Shown in pieces: positions 8,170 to 17,774 of a stretch of 64,000 bases of DNA. The position numbers and the translations under genes are program-made. Below the pieces are notes generated by a model, which did no database searches, was not told the origin of the DNA, and saw nothing but the letters and a program-made list of their open reading frames with translations. The stretch is from JBBQZU01 sp041749535 (GTDB lineage: Bacteria; Bacteroidota; Bacteroidia; Flavobacteriales_D; Cryomorphaceae): the NCBI GenBank assembly GCA_041749535.1, contig JBGTBE010000088.1, positions 1 through 64,000 on the forward strand, given 5' to 3'. Within the stretch, counting starts at the first letter, position 1; each line of letters begins with the position of its first letter.

Positions 8170-9018
8170 CTATTTATTGGGATATAAACTGCTGAGGAAA
8201 TCTTGCAGCTTGGCCCAGGATTGCTCGTCAGCTTCCTTCTGATATTTAAGAGGCAGGTTAAACTTTGCTCCCAATTCATCTGCACCTGGATTCGTGTATG
8301 CGTGCTGTGCATCGGGATAGCTAATATATTCATAGGATGCGCCAGCCGCATCCATGGAAGCTTTAAACGCTTCAACCGATTCCGCTGAAATGAATGGATC
8401 AGCGCCTCCATTTTGCACCAAGACTTTCGCCTTGAGCTCCGGGCCTGGCGCTATGGGTAACTGAACTCCACTGTGGAAGGCTGCAACGCCGTCGAGGTCC
8501 ATTCCTGCATTTGCCAATGACATGATTAATGAGCCACCAAAGCAATATCCAATTGCAGAAATAGAATTGGGATCTACCATTGGATTTTTTGCCAATTCAG
8601 CATACGCAGCTTTAAAGCGCTCCGTGGAATTTTCCATATTGCTCATCACCATTCCTGAAAATTTCATCGCGTCATCGGGATGCTCGGCGAGCTGACCATC
8701 GCCATACATATCTACAGCCAAGGCCACATACCCGAGTTCAGCGAGCATGCGTGCGCGGTCGCGGGTGTATTCATTGTGTCCCCACCACTCGTGCACTACC
8801 AATATTCCCGGTCGCTTTTCTTTTAGGTTTTCATCAAAGGCTATGTAGCCTTTCATGGTGGTTGTGTCGCTGCTGTACGTAAGTTCGCTGCCTACCACAT
8901 TTGGAATTGTATCTACTTCCACAACAAGTTCCGCATCAGATGATGCGTTTGGACTACCGCATCCGGAAAGGAGTGCAACGGTTGATAGAAGAGTAAAAAG
9001 ATGGGTAAAGTGTTTCAT
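8170..9018 (-). CDS. Dienelactone hydrolase family lipoprotein
   Basis: A 282-residue exported alpha/beta hydrolase. The N-terminus is a lipoprotein signal: hydrophobic LFTLLSTVALLSG followed by Cys20, so the mature protein is probably a membrane-anchored lipoprotein. The catalytic set of the dienelactone hydrolase family is present: Glu77 in VVHEWWG, nucleophile Cys159 in GYCFGG, Asp207 in NGGADPF and His239 in DAQHAY. Such periplasmic members act on unknown ester or lactone substrates in Bacteroidetes. It is flanked by its own terminator downstream, and an AT-rich gap separates it from the feo genes, so it is likely transcribed alone. Confidence 0.85.
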   Translation of the reverse strand: MKHFTHLFTLLSTVALLSGCGSPNASSDAELVVEVDTIPNVVGSELTYSSDTTTMKGYIAFDENLKEKRPGILVVHEWWGHNEYTRDRARMLAELGYVALAVDMYGDGQLAEHPDDAMKFSGMVMSNMENSTERFKAAYAELAKNPMVDPNSISAIGYCFGGSLIMSLANAGMDLDGVAAFHSGVQLPIAPGPELKAKVLVQNGGADPFISAESVEAFKASMDAAGASYEYISYPDAQHAYTNPGADELGAKFNLPLKYQKEADEQSWAKLQDFLSSLYPNK

Positions 9019-9092
9019 AATTTAGGTTTGTTTTGAAATAAAACACGGATTAAAACAAATGGTTTTCAATGGGTAGAAGTTCAGGGTGAATA

Positions 9093-9218
9093 TCAGATTT
9101 TCGTCTCTTGATTAAATTCACAATGCGAACAGTTTGAACGTGTGCGTCGCATAATAATGCGAGACACAACGTATATGATAATTCCAAAAAAAAGCGCAAA
9201 AACAACGATTTCCTGCAT
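9093..9218 (-). CDS. FeoB-associated Cys-rich small membrane protein
   Basis: A 41-residue open frame with ATG at 9218, 9 bp after the feoB stop codon. It has one transmembrane segment (IVVFALFFGIIIYVV, residues 4-18), then a basic stretch (RIIMRRTR) and a CSHC (C-x2-C) motif at residues 30-33. This topology matches the FeoB-associated Cys-rich membrane proteins found downstream of feoB in many bacteria; they are thought to assist ferrous iron uptake, possibly as a metal-handling subunit like FeoC. It is very short, but position, membrane segment and Cys pair together make it convincing. Confidence 0.75.
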   Translation of the reverse strand: MQEIVVFALFFGIIIYVVSRIIMRRTRSNCSHCEFNQETKI

Positions 9219-9227
9219 CTTACAAAG

Positions 9228-11345
9228 TTATGAAAGTAGCTGAAAAACCAGCAGTGATGATATATATGCCACCACAGTCATGTATACTGTTTGTATTGCT
9301 GGCCACTTCCAAGATTTGGTCTCGCGGTATACCACTGCTACAGTGCTCATACATTGCATAGCCAACGCATAAAAAACCAACAGAGACCAAACTACCGCCT
9401 CACTAAAAAATGGTTTTCCCGTAGATGGATTCACTTCTTTGCTCAGGCGCTGCTGTATAGTGGTATAGTCTTCATCGTCAGAGCCAATACTATAGAGTGT
9501 GTTGATGGTTGAGACAAATACTTCCCTCGCTGCAAAGCTAGTAATCAACGCGATGCCTACTTTCCAATCAAATCCAAGTGGCCGAATGGCTGGTTCAATG
9601 AACTTACCTAAAATACCTGCATAGGATGCTTCGAGCCGGGCTGTGTTTACAGAAAGTTCGTAGTGGGCCACCATTTCCGGGGTATCAGATTCAGGTTTTT
9701 GTACAGCAGCTACCGCATGATCGAGACGCTCTCCGGGGCCATATGATGCCAATACCCAGAGTACAATGGATATGGCGAGAATTACCTTTCCCGCTTCGAA
9801 TACGAAGGTGTTGGCTTTCTCGTACATGGTGAGCAACACCGTTTTCAAGTTGGGAAGGCGGTATCGAGGAAGCTCCAATACCAGTGTTCCACCTGCTTCT
9901 TTTTTCATGATTATTTTCATTCCCAAAGCAGAGAGCAATGCCGCGGCTATTCCAAGCAGATACATAAGGAAGAGCGCTATGCCCCGCTGATCCATGAACG
10001 CAAAATCACCTGATGGAATGATGAGCCCGATGAGTACGATGTACACTGGCAATCGCGCTGAGCAACTCATAAAGGGTGTTACAAAAATGGTAATCATTTT
10101 ATCCCTTCTGTTGGCAATACTTCGCGCAGCCATAATGGCGGGTATGGCGCAGGCAAAACCGGAGATCAATGGTACTACACTGCGCCCATTTAATCCAAAT
10201 GGCCGCATCACCTTATCCGTTATAAACACCGCCCTTGCCATATACCCTGAACCTTCAAGTATGGCCAGGAAAGCGAAAAGCAAAGCAATTTGCGGCACGA
10301 AGATCACAACTCCACCAAGACCGGGTATGATGCCCTCACTGAGCAAATCCGTAAGCGCGCCGGAAGGAAGCATGCGCGCAGTTTCAAACGAGAGCATCGC
10401 AAAAAACTTGTCGATAAGCTCCATGGGGCCCTGCGCCCAAGTGAAGATGCTTTGGAACATCACGAACAGCAATGCCAGAAAGATTGCAAAACCCCAATAA
10501 GGATTCAATAAAACTTTGTCAAGTTTCAGCGTGGTGTTTACCTGTTTCTGACCAGTATTTTGGAGGCACTTTGACAATATATCACGCACCTTTTCATAGC
10601 GGAGCGCGGTTTCCTTTCGCTGGGCACCCACACTGTCGAAACCATATTTACCTGCCAATGCACTTAGCCGGGATCGAAGTTCCTGATCCACCCTATTGCC
10701 CTCCTCGCGAAATTTTAGCATTTGCAATGCGCGGTACGGTTGCTCAATACCTGTGGCTCTCTGCACTTCTTGAATAAGTTCAGAATCGCAAATTTCAGAT
10801 AGGTCAATCCCAGATCTACCTACAGTAAACCGTCCTGTAGCAATGCCTTGTTTCAATTCGCCTATGCCTGTACCCTTGTCGGCAGCAGTGGTGTAAATTG
10901 GCACACCAAGCAACCTGCTGAGCAATGTTTTGTTTACATCAAAACCTTCCATCCTTGCCTGATCCTCCATGTTGAGCACCAGCGCGGTGGGATACGCAAG
11001 GTCAATGAGTTGCGAAGCGAGGAAAAGACCGCGTTCCAGGTTACTTTGGTCTGCAATTACTAATACGGCCTGTGCTTCCGTATTTGGTTCGAGACCGCAT
11101 AGTACCCGAAATACTACTTGCTCATCTTCGCTTTGAGGATACAGGTTGTAGGTACCTGGTAGATCAATGATTTGAACCGGCGACAACCCAGGTTGACGAA
11201 AGGTGCCAGTTTTCTTATCGACAGTAATGCCTGGATAATTGCCAACCTTTTGATTTAAACCTGTTAAGGCATTAAATATGGTGCTTTTGCCAACATTTGG
11301 AACCCCCGCAAGGGCTATGGTGTGGTACACTTGCGGGTCTTGCAT
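9228..11345 (-). CDS. feoB: Ferrous iron transporter FeoB
   Basis: A 705-residue Fe(II) permease of the inner membrane. The N-terminal G domain has the P-loop GVPNVGKST (residues 14-22), G3 DLPGTY, and a G4 region in which the classical NKxD reads NMED (LVLNMEDQA). A helical regulatory spacer follows. The C-terminal membrane part has the two Gate motifs of the family, with the conserved Cys-containing segments GFACAIPAIMAAR and FMSCSARLPVYI. Length fits the family. It starts 1 bp after feoA ends (translational coupling) and is followed by the small Cys-rich gene, giving a feoA-feoB-small protein operon. Confidence 0.95.
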   Translation of the reverse strand: MQDPQVYHTIALAGVPNVGKSTIFNALTGLNQKVGNYPGITVDKKTGTFRQPGLSPVQIIDLPGTYNLYPQSEDEQVVFRVLCGLEPNTEAQAVLVIADQSNLERGLFLASQLIDLAYPTALVLNMEDQARMEGFDVNKTLLSRLLGVPIYTTAADKGTGIGELKQGIATGRFTVGRSGIDLSEICDSELIQEVQRATGIEQPYRALQMLKFREEGNRVDQELRSRLSALAGKYGFDSVGAQRKETALRYEKVRDILSKCLQNTGQKQVNTTLKLDKVLLNPYWGFAIFLALLFVMFQSIFTWAQGPMELIDKFFAMLSFETARMLPSGALTDLLSEGIIPGLGGVVIFVPQIALLFAFLAILEGSGYMARAVFITDKVMRPFGLNGRSVVPLISGFACAIPAIMAARSIANRRDKMITIFVTPFMSCSARLPVYIVLIGLIIPSGDFAFMDQRGIALFLMYLLGIAAALLSALGMKIIMKKEAGGTLVLELPRYRLPNLKTVLLTMYEKANTFVFEAGKVILAISIVLWVLASYGPGERLDHAVAAVQKPESDTPEMVAHYELSVNTARLEASYAGILGKFIEPAIRPLGFDWKVGIALITSFAAREVFVSTINTLYSIGSDDEDYTTIQQRLSKEVNPSTGKPFFSEAVVWSLLVFYALAMQCMSTVAVVYRETKSWKWPAIQTVYMTVVAYISSLLVFQLLS

Positions 11346-11346
11346 A

Positions 11347-11592
11347 TCAGGCTGCTTTGCTTACAGACCGCACGCGGATGAGCTGTGCTTCACTTTTGCG
11401 AAGTGCTATTATGGTATTGTCAATGCGAAAGGCGAGCGGATCGCCAAAAGGAGCAGATACGAGCAATACAATCTCCTTGCCTGGCCAAAAGCCCATCTCA
11501 GAGAGACGGCGACCAATACTGCCAGACTGATCGAGCTCTACAATTTCAGCATGCTCGCTTAATTTTATGGTGTCGGCGGTGGTGTAGTTCAA
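11347..11592 (-). CDS. feoA: Ferrous iron transport protein FeoA
   Basis: An 81-residue SH3-like FeoA domain protein that binds and modulates FeoB. Conserved features are the RRLSEMGFWPGKEIVL block (residues 28-43) and the LRKSEA segment near the end. No in-frame ATG lies upstream before a stop, and the first internal Met is residue 33, well inside the domain. Translation therefore most likely begins at TTG (11592). It precedes feoB by 1 bp. Confidence 0.85.
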   Translation of the reverse strand: MNYTTADTIKLSEHAEIVELDQSGSIGRRLSEMGFWPGKEIVLLVSAPFGDPLAFRIDNTIIALRKSEAQLIRVRSVSKAA

Positions 11593-11683
11593 GGATTCTT
11601 ATTTGTAATCTTTCTAAACTGCAATAATACGACCCTAATTCAATACGGCAAGTAACACTGGTTAAAATACCTTGTTTGTGGTA

Positions 11684-11713
11684 TAAAAAAAGCGCCACAA
11701 AATATGCGGCGCT
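11684..11713 (-). terminator. Terminator of the nqr operon
   Basis: Inverted arms AGCGCC (11691-11696) and GGCGCT (11708-11713). On the minus strand the stem is followed by seven T residues. It lies 30 bp beyond the nqrF stop codon and closes the nqrA-F operon. Confidence 0.75.
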
Positions 11714-11742
11714 CGAAAAAAAATTCAAAAGGAACTTACCTT

Positions 11743-13038
11743 CTACCCTCCGAAGTCATCAAAAGCTACATTCTCCGGTGGTACTCCCCAATCATCCACC
11801 ATTTTTAGCACAGCAGCATTCATAAGCGGAGGTCCGCAAAAGTAGAACTCAATATCTTCGGGCGACTCATGCTTCTTGAGGTATTGATCTATTACCGCCT
11901 GGTGCACAAAACCTACGAACCCATCTCCTTCGGCTTCACAGTCGGACTTTACCTTCCAGTTGTCTTCTGGCAAAGGTTCAGAAAGCACTACAAAGAATTT
12001 AAAGTTGGGAAACTCTTTCTCGATATTCCTAAAATGGTCCAGGTAAAAAAGTTCGCGTTTCGAACGCCCACCATACCAATAGGTCACTTTGCGACCTGTT
12101 TTAAGTGTGTGAAAGAGATGAAATAGATGCGAACGCATAGGGGCCATTCCGGCACCACCACCAATGTAGAGCATTTCTGCACCGGTTTCTTTGATAAAGA
12201 ATTCACCATAAGGACCTGATATTGTTACCTTATCTCCTGGCTTGCAATTGAAAACAAAAGATGAGCAAATACCAGGATTTACATCCATCCATTTATTCTT
12301 AGCTCTGTCCCAAGGCGGAGTTGCAATACGGATGTTCAGCATTACAATATTCCCTTCGGCTGGGTGGTTAGCCATGGAATAGGCCCTGAATATAGGCTCT
12401 GGATTTTTCATTCGTAGACTCCACAATCCGAATTTGTCCCATTCGCCCTTAAAATCCATAGGATCGCGCTTCAAATCCGGGTGCGTGGTAATGTCCATAT
12501 TCTTGAACTCTACGTCGCAGCGCGGCACATCAATCTGAATATAGCCACCAGCTTCAAATTCCAAGTGCTCACCTTCTGGCAAACGCACCACAAATTCCTT
12601 GATGAAAGAAGCTACATTGTAATTGCTCACTACTGTGCATTCCCATTTTTTAATCCCGAATATTTCTTCCGGAATATGGATTTTCATGTCCTGTTTTACC
12701 TTTACCTGACAACCCAGTCTCCAATTATCCGAGATTTCCTTTCGGGAAAAATAAGGCGCTTCAGTAGGCAGAATTTCACCTCCACCCTCTAAAACCTGGC
12801 ACTTGCACATAGCGCAGGTTCCACCACCTCCACAAGCCGACGGGAGAAATATTTTCTCATTGCTCAGGGTGGAGAGGATCGTATTTCCCGCTTCTACTTC
12901 AATGGTTTTTTCACCATTGATTTCAATCTTCACGAGTCCCGAAGGAGTGAGTTTAGATTTTGCGTAAAGCAAAAGACTCACCAGCAGCAGCACTACAATC
13001 AAAAATACAGCGATGGTGGTAATGATGGTTATTGACAT
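11743..13038 (-). CDS. nqrF: Na+-NQR subunit F (NADH dehydrogenase, FAD and 2Fe-2S)
   Basis: A 431-residue electron-entry subunit of the sodium-translocating NADH:quinone oxidoreductase. One N-terminal transmembrane helix (residues 4-26) anchors it. A plant-type ferredoxin domain follows, with Cys ligands in SACGGGGTCAMCKCQV (residues 67-82) and a fourth Cys in LGCQV. Then come an FAD-binding domain (FRAYSMANHP gives the R-x-Y-S/T motif) and an NADH domain (GGGAGMAPMRSHLFH). Length is a little above the Vibrio enzyme. It is the last gene of the operon. Confidence 0.95.
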   Translation of the reverse strand: MSITIITTIAVFLIVVLLLVSLLLYAKSKLTPSGLVKIEINGEKTIEVEAGNTILSTLSNEKIFLPSACGGGGTCAMCKCQVLEGGGEILPTEAPYFSRKEISDNWRLGCQVKVKQDMKIHIPEEIFGIKKWECTVVSNYNVASFIKEFVVRLPEGEHLEFEAGGYIQIDVPRCDVEFKNMDITTHPDLKRDPMDFKGEWDKFGLWSLRMKNPEPIFRAYSMANHPAEGNIVMLNIRIATPPWDRAKNKWMDVNPGICSSFVFNCKPGDKVTISGPYGEFFIKETGAEMLYIGGGAGMAPMRSHLFHLFHTLKTGRKVTYWYGGRSKRELFYLDHFRNIEKEFPNFKFFVVLSEPLPEDNWKVKSDCEAEGDGFVGFVHQAVIDQYLKKHESPEDIEFYFCGPPLMNAAVLKMVDDWGVPPENVAFDDFGG

Positions 13039-13075
13039 TTTATCCTTTTTTCAGGTTTAAACAAATTGCATTCGG

Positions 13076-13690
13076 TTAAATTTCAATCCCCATAAATGCC
13101 ATAAAGGCAATACCCATGAGGCCTGTAATGATGAATGTAATACCCAAACCACGAAGTGGAGGGGGCACATTTGAATAGCGAATCTTTTCACGTATGGCAG
13201 CTATGGCTACAATTGCGAGAAGCCATCCTACCCCACTCCCAATTCCGAAAACGGTAGCATCTCCAATTGTAGAATATTGGCGTTCCTGCATGAAGAGGGC
13301 ACCTCCGAGAATTGAGCAGTTCACAGCAATGAGCGGTAGAAATATACCCAAGGCTCCATAGAGGGCCGGGGCAAACTTCTCCACCACCATTTCTACCAGT
13401 TGCACCATAGAAGCGATTACAGCGATGAACATGATAAAACTCAAGAAACTTAAATCTACAGCGGCCATAGAAGGGTCGAGCCATGTAAGGGCTCCTTCTT
13501 TCAGAACATAATTCTCTAGTAGATAGTTTATAGGTACGGTAATGCCAAGCACAAAAATTACAGCAAAACCAAGACCTACCGCTGTTTTTACAGTCTTAGA
13601 AACTGCCAGATATGAACACATGCCTAGAAAATAGGCAAAGATCATATTGTCTATGAAGATGGATTTAACGAAAATATTTACTGCTTCCAT
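13076..13690 (-). CDS. nqrE: Na+-NQR subunit E
   Basis: A 204-residue polytopic membrane subunit with six predicted helices, homologous to RnfA and NqrD. Cys26 in GMCSYLAVS and the Cys in AVNCSILGGA correspond to the residues that, with two Cys of NqrD, hold the intramembrane iron-sulfur centre in known structures. It lies 15 bp after nqrD. Confidence 0.95.
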   Translation of the reverse strand: MEAVNIFVKSIFIDNMIFAYFLGMCSYLAVSKTVKTAVGLGFAVIFVLGITVPINYLLENYVLKEGALTWLDPSMAAVDLSFLSFIMFIAVIASMVQLVEMVVEKFAPALYGALGIFLPLIAVNCSILGGALFMQERQYSTIGDATVFGIGSGVGWLLAIVAIAAIREKIRYSNVPPPLRGLGITFIITGLMGIAFMAFMGIEI

Positions 13691-13705
13691 TGAAGTGGTG
13701 GTTTC

Positions 13706-14404
13706 TTATTGTTCGATGAGTTTCGTATTGCGTGCTCTTTGAATCCAAATGATGATCCCCACAATAATCAGCGCCATAGGAGGCAAAATCATCAGGTTGT
13801 TATTGGCATAGCCAAAGTCAAAAAAGCTCTGTGGTAAAAACTTTATTTGGCCTACGCCAGGAAAGCTAATGGCACCGCTTCCGAATAGTTCACGAACCAA
13901 TGCGACGGCAAGTAGAATCCATGCGTAACCCAATCCATTCCCAATACCGTCGAGTGCCGATGGCAATACTTTATTGCCCATCGCGTAGGCTTCAAACCTT
14001 CCCATGATGATGCAATTTGTGATGATGAGTCCCACAAATACGGAAAGTTTCTCACTGATATCGGGCAGGTAAGCTTTCAATACCTCATTGACGAGGATTA
14101 CGAGGGATGCTGCAATAACAAGCTGTGCGATAATCCTTATACGCGATGGGATGGTATTTCTCAATGCTGAAATGATCATATTCCCAAAAACAATTACAAA
14201 CATTACCGAAAGGGCCATAACTACGGCCTGCTGCACCTGCACTGTAATTGCGAGTGCAGAACATATGCCCAGTACCTGCACAGTGATGGGGTTGTCATCG
14301 TTCAGTGGATCAGTAATTAATTTCTTATTCTTGGTCGAAAAGAGCGGTTCTCGTGGTACTGCTTCTTTTACCAAATCCTTTTGCGCTGTTGCAGTTGTGC
14401 TCAT
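13706..14404 (-). CDS. nqrD: Na+-NQR subunit D
   Basis: A 232-residue polytopic membrane subunit homologous to RnfE and NqrE. After an approximately 35-residue cytoplasmic leader come six hydrophobic helices. The Cys residues in LGICSALAIT and LIITNCIIMGR are the NqrD partners of the intramembrane iron-sulfur site. Its start codon overlaps the nqrC stop by one base, giving coupled translation. Confidence 0.95.
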   Translation of the reverse strand: MSTTATAQKDLVKEAVPREPLFSTKNKKLITDPLNDDNPITVQVLGICSALAITVQVQQAVVMALSVMFVIVFGNMIISALRNTIPSRIRIIAQLVIAASLVILVNEVLKAYLPDISEKLSVFVGLIITNCIIMGRFEAYAMGNKVLPSALDGIGNGLGYAWILLAVALVRELFGSGAISFPGVGQIKFLPQSFFDFGYANNNLMILPPMALIIVGIIIWIQRARNTKLIEQ

Positions 14405-15165
14405 TATAGATCGCTAAGTTGTGTTTTATTCTTTTGAAAATAGCTGTCGTAGACCCCGAAAGTTCTCTTCATCATTTCTGTAACACCATTACTGGTGATA
14501 GTGCCACCAGTTATTGCATCTACAGCATGTTCATTAGAAGGGTCTGCTCCACCTTTTTTCACATTGATGGATACAAGGTTTCCAGATTCGTCATAAAGCT
14601 GTTTCCCTTTGAAAGGATCCTGAAAAAAATCTTCAGAAATTTCGGCTCCCAATCCCGGTGTTTCAGATTTGTGGGCGAATACGGCACCGTACACAGTATT
14701 GAAATCGCTCTCGAGCGCAACATATCCCCAGATAGGACCCCATAAGCCCTTTCCAACCATAGGTATGATGGCTAGCTTTTTGCCATTTACTTCAGCGAGG
14801 TACATTGGAAAACTCTTGGACTCAGCGCTGAGTTTGGAATCGCGGTACTCCTTCTGAACATCTACATTGAAAGGATCTTCAGTATCAAGCGGATCAATCT
14901 TTCCACTCCGTCGTGCTATTTCCTCTCCCTTATAATTAAGCGTAACTCGTTCCTTTATGGTGCCGTAAAAAAGCTCAGAAGCATTGGTGCGTTCCGCCTC
15001 TACACCAACTGAATTCAAGATACTCATCATCTCCTTCTGTATACTGTTTTGCACTTGCAATGGCTTGAGCGAAAGCGAAGCAAATGAGAGGGCTGCACCT
15101 ACCACTACCACCATGATGATAGCAAAAATGAAAGTAAACGCATTGCTGTTTTTATCTAGTGCCAT
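14404..15165 (-). CDS. nqrC: Na+-NQR subunit C (covalent FMN)
   Basis: A 253-residue subunit with one N-terminal membrane anchor (residues 9-31) and a periplasmic FMN-binding domain. The flavinylation motif near the C-terminus reads DAITGGTITSNG. The second Thr of TGGT corresponds to the FMN-phosphate acceptor Thr of the classical SGAT motif. The Ala-to-Gly change leaves the acceptor in place. The modifying enzyme ApbE is not in this window. Confidence 0.93.
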   Translation of the reverse strand: MALDKNSNAFTFIFAIIMVVVVGAALSFASLSLKPLQVQNSIQKEMMSILNSVGVEAERTNASELFYGTIKERVTLNYKGEEIARRSGKIDPLDTEDPFNVDVQKEYRDSKLSAESKSFPMYLAEVNGKKLAIIPMVGKGLWGPIWGYVALESDFNTVYGAVFAHKSETPGLGAEISEDFFQDPFKGKQLYDESGNLVSINVKKGGADPSNEHAVDAITGGTITSNGVTEMMKRTFGVYDSYFQKNKTQLSDL

Positions 15166-15167
15166 GG

Positions 15168-16376
15168 TTATGCAGTTTTTACGGTTTTCAATCGCTTTAG
15201 GCGGCGATTCACATTGGATTGCACCACGTAATGATCAATGGTTGGTGCCATAACATTCATAAATAATATGGCCATCATGATTCCTTCAGGGTATGCCGGA
15301 TTGACCACCCTAATAAGGATTGCAAGCATTCCTATAAGAAATCCGTAATAAATTTTACCAGTCTGGGTCTGAGAAGCTGTCACTGGGTCAGTGGCCATAA
15401 AGACCACTCCAAACATAAAGCCCCCCATAACAAGTTGATGCCACCAAGGCACTTGAAGGTACAGATTATCCGGTGAGATTGAAGGACCCACAAGATTGAA
15501 AATGAGTCCCATCGCTGCCCCTCCAAGAATACCAAACAGAATAATTCTCCAACTGGCTATTCCGGTCCAAAGCAGTATTGCCGCTCCGATAAGAATGGCA
15601 AGAGTAGAAGTTTCGCCAATAGAGCCTGGAATAAACCCAATAAAGGATGCCATAAAACTCTCAGCAATGCTTCCGTATTGCTGTCCGGCTACATCGCTGA
15701 AGGCAGCACCTTTCTCAATGGCTTGGGAGAGCAGCGTCTCACCAGTATATCCATCCACCGTAGTGGCACCTTCAGTACTGATCCAAACTTTATTTCCAGA
15801 CATTTCAGTGGGGTATGCAAAAAATAGAAAGGCGCGGGCTGTGAGTGCCACATTGAGAATATTCATCCCTGTGCCGCCGAACACTTCTTTTACAAGCACA
15901 ACCGAAAACGCAGTTGCAATTGCAACCATCCACAAGGGCATATCTACAGGCATTATAAGTGGTATCAGCATTCCTGAAACCAGAAATCCTTCGTTGATCG
16001 CATGTGATTTAATAATGCAAAAGATAAACTCCACACCCAGACCCACTCCGTAGGATACCACAATAAGTGGAAGCACTTTTCCTAAACCGAAAAGTATCAT
16101 GTCTAAGAAATCAGCTTCCATCCCAAGTGCTGCGAAATGCTGATAGCCTGTATTGTAAATACCAAACAACAATGCTGGCACCATCGCTACGATGACCAGG
16201 AACATGGTTCTTTTCATGTCGATGGCATCGCGCACATGTGCGCCTTTGCTCGTGGTATGGTCAGGTACAAATGCAAATGTCTCCAACGAATCGAACACAG
16301 GCCAGTATTTCTCCAGCTTTCCTCCCTTCTCAAAATTCGGCCTTATTTTGTCCAAAAGATTCTCTACTACTTTCAC
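15168..16376 (-). CDS. nqrB: Na+-NQR subunit B (covalent FMN, Na+ channel)
   Basis: A 402-residue polytopic subunit with about ten helices. Features include the N-terminal HVRDAIDMKRTMFLV region, GGTGMNILNVALTARAFLFF, and TDPVTASQTQTGK. The expected flavinylation site reads DGYTGETLLSQ in place of DG(F)SGAT; the acceptor Thr is retained but the Ala is Glu. It begins 12 bp after nqrA. Confidence 0.93.
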   Translation of the reverse strand: MKVVENLLDKIRPNFEKGGKLEKYWPVFDSLETFAFVPDHTTSKGAHVRDAIDMKRTMFLVIVAMVPALLFGIYNTGYQHFAALGMEADFLDMILFGLGKVLPLIVVSYGVGLGVEFIFCIIKSHAINEGFLVSGMLIPLIMPVDMPLWMVAIATAFSVVLVKEVFGGTGMNILNVALTARAFLFFAYPTEMSGNKVWISTEGATTVDGYTGETLLSQAIEKGAAFSDVAGQQYGSIAESFMASFIGFIPGSIGETSTLAILIGAAILLWTGIASWRIILFGILGGAAMGLIFNLVGPSISPDNLYLQVPWWHQLVMGGFMFGVVFMATDPVTASQTQTGKIYYGFLIGMLAILIRVVNPAYPEGIMMAILFMNVMAPTIDHYVVQSNVNRRLKRLKTVKTA

Positions 16377-16388
16377 AGTCCTTATAAT

Positions 16389-17747
16389 TTAATGAGATGC
16401 GAATTCTTTAACCATGTCTTGCAAACCTTTGCTCACTACATCTTGTATGTCAATTTTGGAAGTGCATACAAATTCGCAGAGCGCAAAATCTTCAGAATCT
16501 ACTTCATAGATTCCAAGTTTTTCCATAGCATCTATATCATTTACCATGATGGCCTTGATGAGTTGCATAGGATATATGTCAAAAGGAAATACCTTTTCAA
16601 GCTCGCCAGTTACCACAAAAGCGCGGTGCTCTCCATTCAAATTGGTATCAAGCCGGTATTTTTTGCCTGGCATGAGCCAGGTTGGGTAGGCCTTGCTAAG
16701 GCTAAACTTGCTGAAGCCTGGTGCCAACCATCCTTCGGTGAGGAAAAACTGCTTTTTGTCCCCTTCAGGAATAAGCGTGATTTGATTGTGATAAAATCCT
16801 AAAAATCCTTCGGGATCCGTTTTAGAACCAGTGAGTACATTTCCAGAAATATAGCGCACGTTTACATTCTCCTTCACATTTCCGAATGTAAGTGAACCAA
16901 TCTGGGCTCCTGAAACTGATTTTACAAATGATGGTTCCCTGGTTTCTGAGCCAGTGATCGCTACAAGTCGTTCAGATTGGTACTTGCCAGCTGTGAGTGA
17001 CCGACCAATGATTGCAGTACTTACAGGCCCAACCGTCCATACCACTTCACCTTTGTTGATGGGATCAGTATGGTGGATCAATACTCCCACATTGCCTGCA
17101 GGGTGCGGACCCGAAATATCAATCTTTTCCACCCCTTCTATATCATTGAAGAATGTGTCGCCAGCTTTCACGCCGAGGTACACTTTGCCATCGGTGAGTT
17201 TCCTAAGAAAGGAGATTCCGGCCTGAAATGCCTTCTTCTCATCCTTCAGTAGAAAAGCAGCTGAAGGGGCGAGTGGTGCAGAATCATATGCAGATATAAA
17301 AATAGATTTTGGCTTGTCGGCAGGCCTGGCAATAATGCCGTAAGGACGCTGCTTTACATAAGGCCAAAGCCCCATTTCCAACATTCGGTCTATTATTTCC
17401 TGCCTGGACGATGAGGCTGCAAGCGCACCAAAATCAACGTGCTTCACTTCTTTGTCGGCCAGGATTCTCACTTCGAGAATTTTTCGCTTGTCACCTCGAC
17501 GCACTTCTGCTACTTCTCCACTAACGGGCGAAACAAAAACCACTTTTTCGTTGGTTTTGTCATAGAACAAAGGTGTTCCTGCTTTAACTTCTTCGCCTTC
17601 TTTCACTTTAAGCTTAGGTGTCAGTCCGAAAAAATCATCCGGTCTGACCGCGTAGACATTCGAAGGTTCTGTGTTGCGAATCTTCTGCTCTGCCTCGCCT
17701 ACAAGCTTAATGTCGATGCCTCTCCTAATCTTAATGGCTTTTGACAT
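16389..17747 (-). CDS. nqrA: Na+-NQR subunit A
   Basis: A 452-residue cytoplasmic subunit of the quinone reductase and first gene of the operon. The start is placed at the ATG giving MSKAIKIRRG, the conserved N-terminus of Bacteroidetes NqrA. A 13-codon upstream extension from a TTG would run into the promoter region. Later blocks include VRPDDFFGLTPKLKVKEG, HPAGNVGVLIHH and GSKTDPEGFLGFYHNQ. It is divergent from the T9SS plug gene across a 106-bp gap. Confidence 0.95.
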   Translation of the reverse strand: MSKAIKIRRGIDIKLVGEAEQKIRNTEPSNVYAVRPDDFFGLTPKLKVKEGEEVKAGTPLFYDKTNEKVVFVSPVSGEVAEVRRGDKRKILEVRILADKEVKHVDFGALAASSSRQEIIDRMLEMGLWPYVKQRPYGIIARPADKPKSIFISAYDSAPLAPSAAFLLKDEKKAFQAGISFLRKLTDGKVYLGVKAGDTFFNDIEGVEKIDISGPHPAGNVGVLIHHTDPINKGEVVWTVGPVSTAIIGRSLTAGKYQSERLVAITGSETREPSFVKSVSGAQIGSLTFGNVKENVNVRYISGNVLTGSKTDPEGFLGFYHNQITLIPEGDKKQFFLTEGWLAPGFSKFSLSKAYPTWLMPGKKYRLDTNLNGEHRAFVVTGELEKVFPFDIYPMQLIKAIMVNDIDAMEKLGIYEVDSEDFALCEFVCTSKIDIQDVVSKGLQDMVKEFASH

Positions 17748-17774
17748 GCTTTGGGGGTGCTTTAATTTTGAGGG

